A stretch of 48,520 nt of DNA from JACJYC01 sp964558465 (GCA_964558465.1 CAZLEF010000053.1:1-48520), one strand, 5' to 3'; numbered from the stretch's first letter, positions 8,701-17,344 are shown. Notes: generated from the sequence alone by a model not told the origin. A program made the numbers and translations.

Positions 8701-10469
8701 CTGTCCACGGAAAAGGAATCATGGACCCACCGTTGCCGCCCGCCCGAACTGTTCAAATGCCCGTTGATCCTGAACCCGCCGAGGGCAGTGATGTCCATAT
8801 TACCGGCTGCGAGCCCGATGCGGGCGGCAAACCGCAATTCAGCAGCCTCAGGATGATCGCCTTCGTACAATCCGATATGGTCAAAACCCAGTTCAAATGG
8901 CCCGAACCGGGCGCTGATCTCTTCCGGCAACTGCCAAAGCCCGGGTTGGAAATAAGGCGCACGGTTGGACAACTGCAGCCCCTCGAACCGGATCTCTGAC
9001 AGGTTGAATTCGATGCCTGTTCCGAAGTTTTCTTCTATGGCGACGGATCCGTATAAGGTGGCCAATGTAGTGAACTGCCGGTCGGCGTACCGGATATCGA
9101 TGGAGGAGTTCGGTTCGATAGAAAGATTGGCTTTCCAAAGATCAGCGTAATAGCCGGTTGCAGGCCGGACAGAGAACAGATATTCGTTCCCCGGCAAAAT
9201 GATGGCAGCGTATCCCACACAGTCCTCCGGCAGAATTTTATCCGGATCCCCCCGGTCTTGCGTTTTTGATAACAATGGCAAATTCACCAGGCCGGCAAGG
9301 CGCAATTCCTCAAACTGCATCGCCATTACCCGGACGATAAACGTATCGACGGAAAAGGCCCATCCGTTCATATTGCCCCTGTCCAGCGGGAGCAGGTTAT
9401 AAACACCCAGGCGCCCGGTGAACCCTTGATCATCAATGACCATATCCCGGGCTTCAAAGGCTGCCGGAGGTTGGTCGCCGGGCGAAAACTGAGGAGGCAA
9501 AGTCACAGAAAGACGCGGAATATAAACGCCCTTCCACAGGCGGCTTAATCCATCCGCGGTTTGAAAAGGCGTTTCATACGGTTCCGGAAGGTGGAAATGT
9601 TCGGGATTTCGTGTTTCGCTGAAATCCAGAACAACCTGTTCAACATGCCAATGGACATCTTCCAGGCCGGTCAGGGCGAAAGGGGTGAAGTCTGAAATCG
9701 CCGCCACCATATCCCAGGATTCGGATTGGAAAAAGAAATTGCCCTTTACTCTGCCGGAAGGGTTGACCGTTCCGTCCGGAAGGAGAGGGGTCAGCCAGTC
9801 GCGGCTAAAAACAATATATCCGTCCAGGGTCAGGCTTTTGAAACCGTCGCAATTGACCACCGCCGAGGTGCCTTCAGATGGGTTCAGGCTTTTTTTCAAT
9901 ACGATCCTTGATTTTCCCTCGCGGATATCAATGGGAAAATTGCCGAGTAAGGAAAGCCTGAAATCGCCGGTCAAACCGCCGGCGCGGGTAAACCGCACTC
10001 CCGTTGCGCCAAAAACAGGGTCTTCCGTTTCTTCGGGCAGGTCGATCTCCAGAAAAATATCGGCTTCGGAATAAGTGGGATAAAGGCGGACCGATTCGAT
10101 ACCCATCGTATACACATTATTGCCGATCTGTTTTTGAACGCCGACCGGGAGTTCAATCAGATCTCCGCCGGTTAATTTTTCCAGAAACCGACCGCTTTTT
10201 TTCAGGGCGGAAATGACCCTGCGGGCTTTGTTTACAAGGCTGATTTCTTCCTCCAGGGGACCACCTTCATCCCTTACATCGTCGGATTCGGGGCCTGTAC
10301 CGGCAGAGATAGGGGGGGGAAGAATCGTTTTCTCTGTTAGATGCTCCACAAGTGTTGGATGGAGCAGAAGATCGGGGAGGTTTTCCGGCGCAACCGGTTT
10401 ACCATCCATTGGGACCTGACAAAAAAACAAAAACCAAAGCAGAACAGGCAGCGCGCGCGTGTTTTTCAT
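5742..10469 (-). CDS. Giant beta-rich secreted protein (1575 aa) with EF-hand loop
   Basis: The chosen start is ATG 10469 (MKNTRALPVLLWFLFFCQV, a signal peptide). An upstream in-frame ATG at 10538 would add 23 non-signal residues and overlap the preceding gene. The body is almost entirely predicted beta strand, with many short amphipathic 'GxFxIxG...GLxLxGIGGGVFYRMS' segments over residues about 80-1020. It resembles stacked beta layers rather than a single-domain enzyme. Around residues 1130-1290 is an Ig-like stretch ('LFFSTREGYAGIPEF'). Near residue 1500 is a canonical EF-hand loop, DKNRDDTISASE. A late Cys-rich segment (CTEDCSACIQGG) follows it. No sorting domain was recognised. It sits between the barrel-like protein (26 bp gap) and the FN3 protein (7 bp gap). 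I do not recognise a characterised family; large TANFOR-type hypothetical proteins of Bacteroidota are a possibility I cannot test. Confidence 0.82.
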   Translation of the reverse strand: MKNTRALPVLLWFLFFCQVPMDGKPVAPENLPDLLLHPTLVEHLTEKTILPPPISAGTGPESDDVRDEGGPLEEEISLVNKARRVISALKKSGRFLEKLTGGDLIELPVGVQKQIGNNVYTMGIESVRLYPTYSEADIFLEIDLPEETEDPVFGATGVRFTRAGGLTGDFRLSLLGNFPIDIREGKSRIVLKKSLNPSEGTSAVVNCDGFKSLTLDGYIVFSRDWLTPLLPDGTVNPSGRVKGNFFFQSESWDMVAAISDFTPFALTGLEDVHWHVEQVVLDFSETRNPEHFHLPEPYETPFQTADGLSRLWKGVYIPRLSVTLPPQFSPGDQPPAAFEARDMVIDDQGFTGRLGVYNLLPLDRGNMNGWAFSVDTFIVRVMAMQFEELRLAGLVNLPLLSKTQDRGDPDKILPEDCVGYAAIILPGNEYLFSVRPATGYYADLWKANLSIEPNSSIDIRYADRQFTTLATLYGSVAIEENFGTGIEFNLSEIRFEGLQLSNRAPYFQPGLWQLPEEISARFGPFELGFDHIGLYEGDHPEAAELRFAARIGLAAGNMDITALGGFRINGHLNSSGGRQRWVHDSFSVDSVLVAASTESWGVGARLDFYQNNPVYGSGFYGRGELWFTMLGGEERGLSAVVQFGAKPGEAGVFRYFFCDVMARPDLPIFTGLKLKGIGGGVFYRMSRAGELDLISAQHSCNWTIGSSLSGIPYLPDEGKGVSVKANIVVAAPGENTWSVNGSFEIAFYAGGGLDYAAIYGNATAFGPINWDNSTEQPGETGVSIFVNMYYHRSAEYRGFKATAGVFIHIKNRLKGISPHPEGYPGYAGGLDLAFSNQGWHINLGTPEIPLALGMNIPLIGQAGISAYLDIGNQIPPMPDLPDYIQSLSGAGNFMRNESLTAAGAGFAFGAAMNLNTGKRNVLGIFYYELGIGLGFDLMLQNYGEAACSDNKEKIGINGWYASGQAWAFFEGEVGVHINLAFIKGEFPILHAAAAVVLQCKGPNPFWAKGYIGGKYNILNGLVKGSFKVSVTIGNECILTSGDVEPFANLNLIMDLNPSDGMTNIDPSVQPSATFTLPVNQPFDLNGEQYRLQLSETTLESNGQFLSSAVSLEAGDNFMALHPDNMLPGNAAIRFNVRAVLLKKSGACAGYCDTVKTESRSLFFSTREGYAGIPEFNIKAAYPFSGQFNFHKNEYPNGYILLHSGQPDLFHSVPDGPIPMVRFTGADGAVTETELFYDAAQKKISFPIPASGLQPNKLYQLEIIHQSSGIPGGYAAALPGLENGPGLAGENPPSGTTGPVLYTAWFRTSEYATFAAKIEALGELSLGVGGLMALNRPLSATFQASEPFDGAELAGSTESDPLIELTCLTGVPWFQNNRFQDLVYDHFPVNDPNYQVLNTWRDPTLGEPPVGAVALTQNTSGLSVRENDFIQNTIPPYAGRLDTLQLAFPNLVLTDYLNYQSVLDSLFRSWAGQAISESAELGPEEIQILDKNRDDTISASEWIEHFMDHCTEDCSACIQGGAGFHCPVPPYFADLYKAKNLDMGSVNGKYFLVLIQYKLPGVQIVTTTQTIRLNKN

Positions 10470-10495
10470 ATTTGTGGTTTTAGGTGATGCGGTTG

Positions 10496-12232
10496 TTAAC
10501 CGTTGAATCGGAGAAAATAACCAAGGGAAAGGATCCATTCCCGGAATCCCGGCGGACCGGTTATCGGGGTTTGTTTTTGAGCGTTGACAAAGGACAGTTG
10601 ACCGTCCAGCCCCTGGTTTTTACCCATATTCCATCCGATGGAAAATTGAGCCTGTAAAACCCGGTCGGGGGATTTGTACCCACTATAAGCCTTCGAACAA
10701 GACAAAACCGAACGAACCTGGATCTTATTTCTCGCTAAGGCCAGCGTGGTGTTGACGCCCGGACCGATGTTGAACAACTTTGCTCCGGGCGCGGCGGAAT
10801 AGTGAACGAGGCAGGAACCGCCCAGCCGCCACCTGCCGTTGCCCGAGGTGAACTGGTGGGAGACCAGCCCCATGTACCAGGTATTGGCAAGGTCGTTTCG
10901 GATGCTGTCGTTTTGGATGGAATAGGCGTTTTGGTAGGCCAGCATTAAACTCGAAACCGAATTTTTTTCGTTTCCGCCCAGATAAGAAAACGAGAGGTTT
11001 GCGCTTTGGTTGGTCTGGACGAGAATAACGGAATCCACCTCCACAAAAGGGGTTTGTACGATGGTAAAACGGGTGGTCGTGCTGAAATTGGAAAAAGAAA
11101 GATTCAGGTTCCATTTTTCTGCTGCCGTCATATTCAATTGTACGGACCCGATCAACCGGCGGAAACCATTGTCGAAACCCTGACGGAGGTTATTCCTTTG
11201 CAGCCCGCCGTTCGTCGCCAGGACCAGCTTCTTTTTGAATAAGGGAAGGGTGGCGCCAAGCGTCAGGTTTTCCAGGTCATTGTTAAAAAACAGGGCGCCG
11301 AGGGTGCGATACCCTGGGTCGATCCGCTCAAATTGAAGGCTGAATTCTCCAACCCCGGGTTTCAGCCGGAGGGCCGCGCTGAAAGCGTTGTGATAACCCG
11401 AGGAGATCCTGGGCCGGAACAATCCGGCCACCCGGCTCAGAAAAACAGTGCTGTTCGCCTCAATTTCCGGACTTCGGGTGTCCCGTGTGAGGGCGCTCCG
11501 GGCAAAATCCAAATCGACCATAGCCAGTTTACCGATTTGCCTTTTGATCTGCAATCCAAAAACGGTATTGGCTTCCGGAGAAACGGCGTGCAGGGTGTCG
11601 GTCGGTTCAAATGAGGGCGCTTCATCCCTGGCGGAGAACAGGATCAGATGGAAGGCATTCGAACCATCGGTTATGCCCGTTTTGATGCCCCAGCCGGTAC
11701 GTTTAAAAACCGGGTCGAGGCGCTGAATTTGTCCGGCTTCTTCAGGGCGGGCTCTCCGCAGCCGGCCGGTGAAGGCTGCGAAATAAAATTTGCCGGGTTT
11801 CAGTTCCAGGCCGGCGCCGTGGAAATGGTGCCCGGTAAAGGTGTAAGGAGAAAAATTCAGGGTCCGGTCGCCGGCATGGACGGTGATCCATTTGTAAACC
11901 GGGCTGATCCCGGCAAAGGCGTAGGATGGATACCGGTAGGTGAGGTCGCCATCCGAAACGGCAGCCGAAAAAGGTGTTTTGATGCCCAGGAAATCAAGGT
12001 TCAGGTTGGCGGCAAGCCGGAAAGAGAACGGATCGGACCGGGTGGGAATGCCGGAAATGGAATGGAACCGAAGGTTGGCGGCCAGGTTGCCGCTGAAACG
12101 GAAAAGATCCTTTTGATGAATACGTGTCTGGATACTTTTCCCTGCGTTTTGAAGGTCCTGGCCATAGGAAAATGGCAGGCTTGCATACAAAAAGCAAAGG
12201 AAAAGCACCGTCAGGTTTTGGTGCTTTTTCAT
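10496..12232 (-). CDS. Outer-membrane beta-barrel-like protein
   Basis: This is a 578-residue protein from ATG 12232; the longer frame opens with TTG at 12271 and lacks a signal. The signal peptide is MKKHQNLTVLFLCFLYASLPFSYGQ. The rest alternates short aromatic-rich strands (FRFSGNLAANLRF, FYFAAFTGRLRRA, WNLNLSFSNFSTTTRF, SANLSFSYLG, WRLGGSCLVHYSA). It ends in an amphipathic terminal strand with a penultimate aromatic region (WILSLGYFLRFNG), as expected for a BAM substrate. Strand count suggests a barrel of roughly 16-20 strands. It is the first gene of the four-gene run, with a candidate promoter just upstream. The obvious inference is that it is the membrane anchor or pore for the large secreted partners downstream. 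No enzymatic motif was seen. Confidence 0.8.
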   Translation of the reverse strand: MKKHQNLTVLFLCFLYASLPFSYGQDLQNAGKSIQTRIHQKDLFRFSGNLAANLRFHSISGIPTRSDPFSFRLAANLNLDFLGIKTPFSAAVSDGDLTYRYPSYAFAGISPVYKWITVHAGDRTLNFSPYTFTGHHFHGAGLELKPGKFYFAAFTGRLRRARPEEAGQIQRLDPVFKRTGWGIKTGITDGSNAFHLILFSARDEAPSFEPTDTLHAVSPEANTVFGLQIKRQIGKLAMVDLDFARSALTRDTRSPEIEANSTVFLSRVAGLFRPRISSGYHNAFSAALRLKPGVGEFSLQFERIDPGYRTLGALFFNNDLENLTLGATLPLFKKKLVLATNGGLQRNNLRQGFDNGFRRLIGSVQLNMTAAEKWNLNLSFSNFSTTTRFTIVQTPFVEVDSVILVQTNQSANLSFSYLGGNEKNSVSSLMLAYQNAYSIQNDSIRNDLANTWYMGLVSHQFTSGNGRWRLGGSCLVHYSAAPGAKLFNIGPGVNTTLALARNKIQVRSVLSCSKAYSGYKSPDRVLQAQFSIGWNMGKNQGLDGQLSFVNAQKQTPITGPPGFREWILSLGYFLRFNG

Positions 12233-12256
12233 CAGAGCGCGTTTTAAGTGTCGGGA

Positions 12257-12287
12257 TAAAGTTAAGCCCAATTTTTCCTTTTGTCAA
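12257..12287 (-). promoter_or_regulatory. Candidate Bacteroidota promoter of the surface operon
   Basis: Read on the minus strand there is TTGACA (12287-12282), then about 17 bp, then TAACTTTA (12264-12257). Measured from TTG the spacing is 20 bp, which fits the Bacteroidota pattern TTTG/TTG-N17-23-TAnnTTTG with one mismatch. It sits 25 bp upstream of the ATG at 12232 and lies between the regulator gene and the first operon gene. Confidence 0.45.
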
Positions 12288-12444
12288 GAGCAAGCGGCAA
12301 ACATTTTTTTGGGGAGGGGGCTTTTTTGTTCATTTTCAGGGTGTTCCGGGAATATTCCGGAATAGCAGGTATGACCTGGGGTCAATATGCTCCGGAATAT
12401 CCAGGCGGGGAAGAGGGTTGTCTTTTCTTGTTAAAAAAGAGAGC

Positions 12445-13188
12445 TCATATCCGCCCGAACAATAGCATAAAATCCTCCCGTCTGCTTCGTGCAATGCTCA
12501 CCGTTTGGTTGTTGCTCATCACCACATAGCCTCCACCTCCCTTCACGTATTTTTCAATGTGTTTCAAGTTGATGAGGAACTGCTTATGTACACGGAAAAA
12601 ACCTTTTCCTGCCAACGTGTCCTCCACATCGCCCAAGGTTCGGGAAATGAGCATTTGTTTGCCGTTGGCCAGATGGATTTTGGTATAGTTGCTCTCTGCT
12701 TCGCAGGTCACGATATCGTCGAGGTTCAAAAAAGTAAAGCCTTCCAGGCTGGGGATGGCAATTTTGTTGGACAGCACAGGGTCTTGCTGGTAGAGGTGGT
12801 TTTTCAAAAGCACCAATTGCTGTTGATCAATCGGCGGCAATTTTTGGGAGCGGGCCACCGCATTTTTCAACTCCAGGGGGTCAATGGGCTTGAGCAGGTA
12901 GTCCAGGGCGCTGAATTTGAACGCGCGGAGGGCATAGCGGTCGTAGGCGGTGGTGAAAATGAGATGGAAATCCACTTCCCCCAGTTCCTCCAGCATGCGG
13001 AAGCCGTTCATGATGGGCATTTCGATGTCGAGGAAAACCAATTCCGGTGCATGTTGCCGGATGACCGAAAGCCCTTCCACTCCATTGTTGCCGGTGGCGA
13101 CTACCTGCACGGATGGGCAATGTTGTTGCACAAGCACTTGCAGGTATCCCACGCAATGGGGTTCGTCGTCAATGATGATTGTTTTCAT
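12445..13188 (-). CDS. LytTR-family response regulator
   Basis: This is a 247-residue protein with a CheY-like receiver at residues 1-120: acidic pair D7/D8, phosphoacceptor D54 in LVFLDIEMPIMNG, Thr in 'FTTAYDRYALRAF', and conserved Lys in 'DYLLKPIDP'. The LytTR DNA-binding domain is at about 140-245 ('DDIVTCEAESNYTKIHL', 'FFRVHKQFLINLKHI', ending 'SIARSRREDFM'). This is the AlgR/AgrA/LytR type. It lies 94 bp downstream of the histidine kinase gene on the same strand, so the two form a two-component pair. The next gene on the same strand is the barrel gene of the surface operon, 212 bp away, which makes that operon a plausible target (inference). Confidence 0.95.
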   Translation of the reverse strand: MKTIIIDDEPHCVGYLQVLVQQHCPSVQVVATGNNGVEGLSVIRQHAPELVFLDIEMPIMNGFRMLEELGEVDFHLIFTTAYDRYALRAFKFSALDYLLKPIDPLELKNAVARSQKLPPIDQQQLVLLKNHLYQQDPVLSNKIAIPSLEGFTFLNLDDIVTCEAESNYTKIHLANGKQMLISRTLGDVEDTLAGKGFFRVHKQFLINLKHIEKYVKGGGGYVVMSNNQTVSIARSRREDFMLLFGRI

Positions 13189-13282
13189 GATGAAACGGTT
13201 GAGAAAAATTGAAAGGTTTCAGAGGGGGTGAGAAAAGTTGAAATGGCGTTTCTCAACCAATTCAACCTCGCTCAACCCTTTT

Positions 13283-16276
13283 TCAAACAGGAATTTCCAG
13301 CACGACCCTGGTACCGCAGGCTTTGCCCTCGTCATTCACGAGGTCGTGAAGGGTGACTTTGCTTTCATCCGGCTTATCGGGGTTCAGGATACGGAGGCGT
13401 TCTTCGGTGATGAGGCCGCCGTAAGATTTCCGCTGCAAGGCGGATTTGCTTTCCAGCTCGGCGGCACGGGCACGGCCTACGCCGTCGTCGGTTATTTCCA
13501 CCAGCAATTTATTGTCGGTGGGCTGCCGCATATCCACCACAACCGAGCCGCCTTCGGGCTTGTGCATCAGGCCGTGCCAGATCGCATTTTCAATGTATGG
13601 CTGGATGAGCATGGGCGGTATCTGGCAAAACTGTTGATCGATTTCGTCGTCCACCCAGATTTCGTAGCGGAACTTGTCGTCGAAGCGCATGGCCTCCAGT
13701 TCGAGATAGAGGCGCAGGGCTTCGATTTCCTTTTCCAACGGTACGCTATGCGAACGGGAATTGTCGAGTACCAGCCGCATCAGGCGGGAAAATTTGGTGA
13801 TGTAGCCGGCAGCCTGGGCGCCGTCGTTCCGCAGGATGAAGTTGTTGATTGAGTTGAGGCAATTGAAAATAAAATGGGGGTTCATCTGGGAGCGCAGGGC
13901 CGCCATTTCCTTTTCGGAAATTTCTTTGTAGAAGGCTGTTTTCAGTTGTTCTTCGTAGCGCACCTGCGAGATGCGGTAACGGGTGGCGGCCAAAACAATC
14001 AACAAACTGCCCAGGGCAACGGCCGACCGAAACCACCACGTTTGCCACCAGGGGGGACGGATGTAAAACCGGAACTCTGCCGACCCGCTCCATTCGCCAT
14101 CTTCGTTTTGCGCCTGCACCTCAAAGTGGCGACCGCCAGTCGGGAGGGACGGGAAATTGAGCGAAGTATTGAAGGTTGGCGCCCACTCACCGCCATCGAA
14201 ACGGTAGCGATAAGGAATCTTGCCATTCAGCTTGAAGTTGTTTGCGAAGAAGTTGATCGTCAGGTTTTTTTCCGAAAAAGCAAGTTTGACCGGTGTTGTC
14301 AAGTCCAGGGAACGGCGATTGGTCAACACAGCAGACAGGATGGGCGCCGGAGAAATAAGGCTGGGTTTTGAGCTTTGGAAATACGCCAAACCTTTGGTCG
14401 TGCCGACCCACACGGTGTTTCCCCACACGGCCACATCGGTTATTTCATTGGAGGGCAGGCCGTGAGCGGTCGTTATTTTTTCAATTTTAAACCCGTCTGT
14501 CCAATCCCAGCGCACCTTGTTCAAGCCATTGAGGGTACCTGCCCAAAGGTTACCCTTGGTGTCCACGGTCAGGTTTTCAATCATATTGGCGGTCAGCCCG
14601 TCGGCTTCGGTGAGGGAGGCGATCTGACTGCCTTTCCAAAAGACCAGCCCATAGCCCTTGCTGCCAATGACAAGGGTGGAGTCGGGCAATTCTTCGAGGG
14701 CTTCAACCCTGACCTGAAAGGCAGGATGTTTTTGTTCCGGGAAAATAAGTATGCTGTCTTTCAGTTCAAACAGTCCATAGATATTGGCGATCCAGGAGCG
14801 ATGGTCAGAGGTTGTATAGGCATCGAGGGTGCGGGCCAAATAAGGAGTTGGTTGCTGAAGGTCATATTTTGAATAAAATATTACCTTCTGCAAGCTGGGG
14901 TCAATTTGGGTAAACCCAATGTGGTAAACGCCCCAAAGTGTATTCAGGTCGGGTGAAAAATGAAAATGCCTGACCCCAATGTTTACTTTTCTATTCAGGA
15001 GTGTTGAGGCAATTGGATCAGTGATAGGATGCCATTTCCCATGAAGGAAATAATTCAAAATGGAATTATCACCCGTTGCCCAGAGTATTTCCCGGTTGGT
15101 GTCAAAAGCCAGGTCGAAAACCCTTTTACCGGGATAAGGTAAAAAATGGGTTACTTCATTTGAAAAGGCATCCACTTTTACCAGACCACCGCCATCCAAC
15201 CCAACAAAAGCTTCGTGTTCGTTTTTTAAAGCGATGGAAGTGACGTAGTTGTTGGGCAAGCCGGAAGTCTGATTGAAAATGGACATATTGGCATTGGGCT
15301 GGTAAAAAACACCAGCTTCGGTCGTTGCGAACCAATAACCGCCTTGCCGGTCTTCCATTACATGGCTGACAGAATACCCTTCCAGTATAGTCTCGAACCG
15401 GTTGTGTTGAAGGTCGGCTATGGCCTGGTAGCGCCGCACCCCATTGCGTCTTCCCAGCCCGATGTAAATCTCCCCACGGGGGGATTGGAACATGTCCGTT
15501 ACTTGCTCCGGGAAGGGAGTTTTCCAAACCAGTTTGCCTTCCCGGAAACCGAACAGGTAGCCCAAATTTGCAACTACCAACGTATGGTCAGCGGAGAGCC
15601 AGGTGTACATCTCGACCGGCCACTCCCCTTTCGGCAGGATGTATTTGGATTTTTCCTGGTCTTGGAAAATAGTGAACTGCCATTGGTCCCCCCGTGGATC
15701 ATCGAGTGGCTGGGGAAGGTAGCAATAGACATTGATGGCCCTGTTTTCGACCAAATAAGCGCCGGTTGAATGACGTTCCTTTATCAAAAACGCCCCTTTA
15801 CCAGTTGAAGAAAAACGCATCAGGCCAACCCTTGGGATCGAATTATACACTTGCTCCAGGGAATCCACATAAAAGCGGAAATCGCCCGAAATGGCTATCC
15901 GGCCCTTCAAGCTGTCGAGGGCTGTGTTGCCGGCGAAGGCATGGATGCTGTCCTTTTCAAAATAATAGAGCCTGGCCGACATGCCCTGCATCCAGACCCT
16001 TCCCTGGCGGTCTTCCTGCAAATAAAATACCACGGGATCATCCAGCCCTTGCAGGGCGCCGAAGTTTTCAAACCGGTAGCCATTGAAACGGCTCACCCCG
16101 TTGTCGGTGGCGAACCAAAGGTAGCCTTGGCGGTCTTGCAAAATCTCATGCACCTCGGAACTGGGCAGCCCGTCGTCTGCCGTGTATTGGCGGAAGCCGG
16201 CGGGCGGGGGCTGCGCGCCAGCCTCATACAGGATACCCGATAGGGCAAACCAAAGTATTTGCAGAAAATGCTTCAT
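13283..16276 (-). CDS. Beta-propeller sensor histidine kinase (LytS/YehU-type core)
   Basis: This is a 997-residue protein; the start is ATG 16276 (MKHFLQILWFALSG, a signal peptide) rather than the upstream TTG at 16285. Residues about 25-635 hold two-component-regulator propeller repeats ('DGLPSSEVHEILQDRQGYLWFATDNGVSRFNG', 'GLPNNYVTSIAL', 'GLTANMIENLTVDTKGNLWAGT', 'GLPSNEITDVAVWGNTVWVGT'; only parts of each unit are conserved). A Y_Y_Y domain lies at about 640-725 ('YRYRFDGGEWAP'), then one transmembrane helix ('SAVALGSLLIVLAA'). The cytoplasmic His_kinase domain carries the phosphoacceptor His in 'MNPHFIFNCLNSI', and the ATPase has an N box in 'LIQPYIENAIWHGL' and a G box in 'ITDDGVG'. The ligand is unknown. 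Unlike HTCS hybrids it has no fused receiver, and its partner is the adjacent LytTR regulator. Confidence 0.95.
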   Translation of the reverse strand: MKHFLQILWFALSGILYEAGAQPPPAGFRQYTADDGLPSSEVHEILQDRQGYLWFATDNGVSRFNGYRFENFGALQGLDDPVVFYLQEDRQGRVWMQGMSARLYYFEKDSIHAFAGNTALDSLKGRIAISGDFRFYVDSLEQVYNSIPRVGLMRFSSTGKGAFLIKERHSTGAYLVENRAINVYCYLPQPLDDPRGDQWQFTIFQDQEKSKYILPKGEWPVEMYTWLSADHTLVVANLGYLFGFREGKLVWKTPFPEQVTDMFQSPRGEIYIGLGRRNGVRRYQAIADLQHNRFETILEGYSVSHVMEDRQGGYWFATTEAGVFYQPNANMSIFNQTSGLPNNYVTSIALKNEHEAFVGLDGGGLVKVDAFSNEVTHFLPYPGKRVFDLAFDTNREILWATGDNSILNYFLHGKWHPITDPIASTLLNRKVNIGVRHFHFSPDLNTLWGVYHIGFTQIDPSLQKVIFYSKYDLQQPTPYLARTLDAYTTSDHRSWIANIYGLFELKDSILIFPEQKHPAFQVRVEALEELPDSTLVIGSKGYGLVFWKGSQIASLTEADGLTANMIENLTVDTKGNLWAGTLNGLNKVRWDWTDGFKIEKITTAHGLPSNEITDVAVWGNTVWVGTTKGLAYFQSSKPSLISPAPILSAVLTNRRSLDLTTPVKLAFSEKNLTINFFANNFKLNGKIPYRYRFDGGEWAPTFNTSLNFPSLPTGGRHFEVQAQNEDGEWSGSAEFRFYIRPPWWQTWWFRSAVALGSLLIVLAATRYRISQVRYEEQLKTAFYKEISEKEMAALRSQMNPHFIFNCLNSINNFILRNDGAQAAGYITKFSRLMRLVLDNSRSHSVPLEKEIEALRLYLELEAMRFDDKFRYEIWVDDEIDQQFCQIPPMLIQPYIENAIWHGLMHKPEGGSVVVDMRQPTDNKLLVEITDDGVGRARAAELESKSALQRKSYGGLITEERLRILNPDKPDESKVTLHDLVNDEGKACGTRVVLEIPV

Positions 16277-16870
16277 GGCCTGCAAGGTAATGGCGGTGGG
16301 GAGTAACCAGGGTGATTTTTAAAAAATCATCATGATTTGTACCCCGCTCTTCGGGCGCCGCATTTAAGAGCATGTTAAAAGGTAGTCATTTAGGTAGCAA
16401 AATCCTGCTTTTGAGCATTCTGCCACTCACGAAAGTAAGCAAGTTATTTTAAAAACTTTCACCCCATTGAGGGAAATGTTGTTTTGGGCGCGTGAACGGC
16501 GACCAGCATGCCGACCAGCAGATCACTAAGCCATAACCGCCGAACAATCGGCCACACGTTCAGCAGGCTCGGTGGTGCATGGATAGCTGGTGGGTTGCGC
16601 TCATATTTGGGAAACGGTTCATTATTATCCACACTTTTTTGATGGATGCCCGATTATGTAAGCCACAACAGGCTGTTACTTGCAAGTTGTGCTTATTTAC
16701 TCATCTTTTAAAAATAACCTGCCTGATGAAAAGATTTTACAACATGTGTGTTTGATGGCGATGCGGTAAACCGATGAGAAATAAATTAAAATTATTTTAA
16801 AAAGTGGAGACCAGTAATTGGGCAAGTTAAATTTCATTAGCAATCATTTCACTTCAAAAAATTATTAAAA
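16277..16870. other. Intergenic region between divergent kinase and secreted-protein genes
   Basis: This is about 590 bp without a credible gene. It must contain the promoters of the kinase (leftward) and the Cys-rich protein/protease genes (rightward). A small perfect dyad (7-bp arms, 1-nt centre) lies at 16324-16338. A GC-richer stretch at about 16490-16620 contains a repeated 'cgaccagca' and a short hairpin, and differs in composition from the AT-rich flanks. I could not assign it to any known element. Confidence 0.5.
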
Positions 16871-17344
16871 ATGCGAACTTCAATCAAAAATTCAGCTTCG
16901 GTTTACGGTTTCCTCCTGCTAATATCTATAACAGGCTTTGGCTGTCTACATGGATGTAAAGGTGATCAAAGGAGTCCCAGGATTGTTGCGACCGTCAAAG
17001 TAACAAGCGTCTGCAATGCAGGAAATACTTGTGGTACATGGCTGGCTTCCGTGAAAAAAGCAAATGCGGTGGAAATCACAAACCAATCCTTCGCCCACTA
17101 TCCGAGTTTGAAGTACGAGATTTATCCATGTAAAGGGCCATCCCCGGCTTGCTCACCGATTGCCTCCTTTGTCTGTAACAACCAACAAGTAGTCACCTAC
17201 GCTGGTACAAACTTGACTGATGGGGCTAATTTTTATGTAAAACTAACCGATACAAAAAGTACAAATGCTGAAGGATATAACTTCACAAACGGGTCGTTCA
17301 ATGGCCAAATTTGTGGGAACGGAGAGGTTATAGACCCGGATTAG
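16871..17344 (+). CDS. Small Cys-rich secreted protein or lipoprotein, unknown function
   Basis: This is a 157-residue protein from ATG 16871. The N-terminus is hydrophobic (VYGFLLLISITGFGC) and followed by LHGC, so either Cys25 or Cys29 might be lipidated; neither is a perfect lipobox. The mature part holds six further Cys residues spaced as CNAGNTC, YPCKGPSPAC, FVC and QIC, suggesting three disulphides and an extracytoplasmic location. It resembles no family I know. It precedes the M4 protease by 87 bp on the same strand and shares its lower GC, so the pair may be cotranscribed. A protease partner, inhibitor or chaperone role is a guess from context only. Confidence 0.75.
   Translation: MRTSIKNSASVYGFLLLISITGFGCLHGCKGDQRSPRIVATVKVTSVCNAGNTCGTWLASVKKANAVEITNQSFAHYPSLKYEIYPCKGPSPACSPIASFVCNNQQVVTYAGTNLTDGANFYVKLTDTKSTNAEGYNFTNGSFNGQICGNGEVIDPD

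Noticed and set aside
16490..16620. Integron attC-like or insertion-element end in the GC-rich intergenic patch
   Set aside because: Only a short 5-bp hairpin and a repeated 'cgaccagca' were found. No paired R'/R'' core sites, no integrase and no terminal inverted repeats could be shown.
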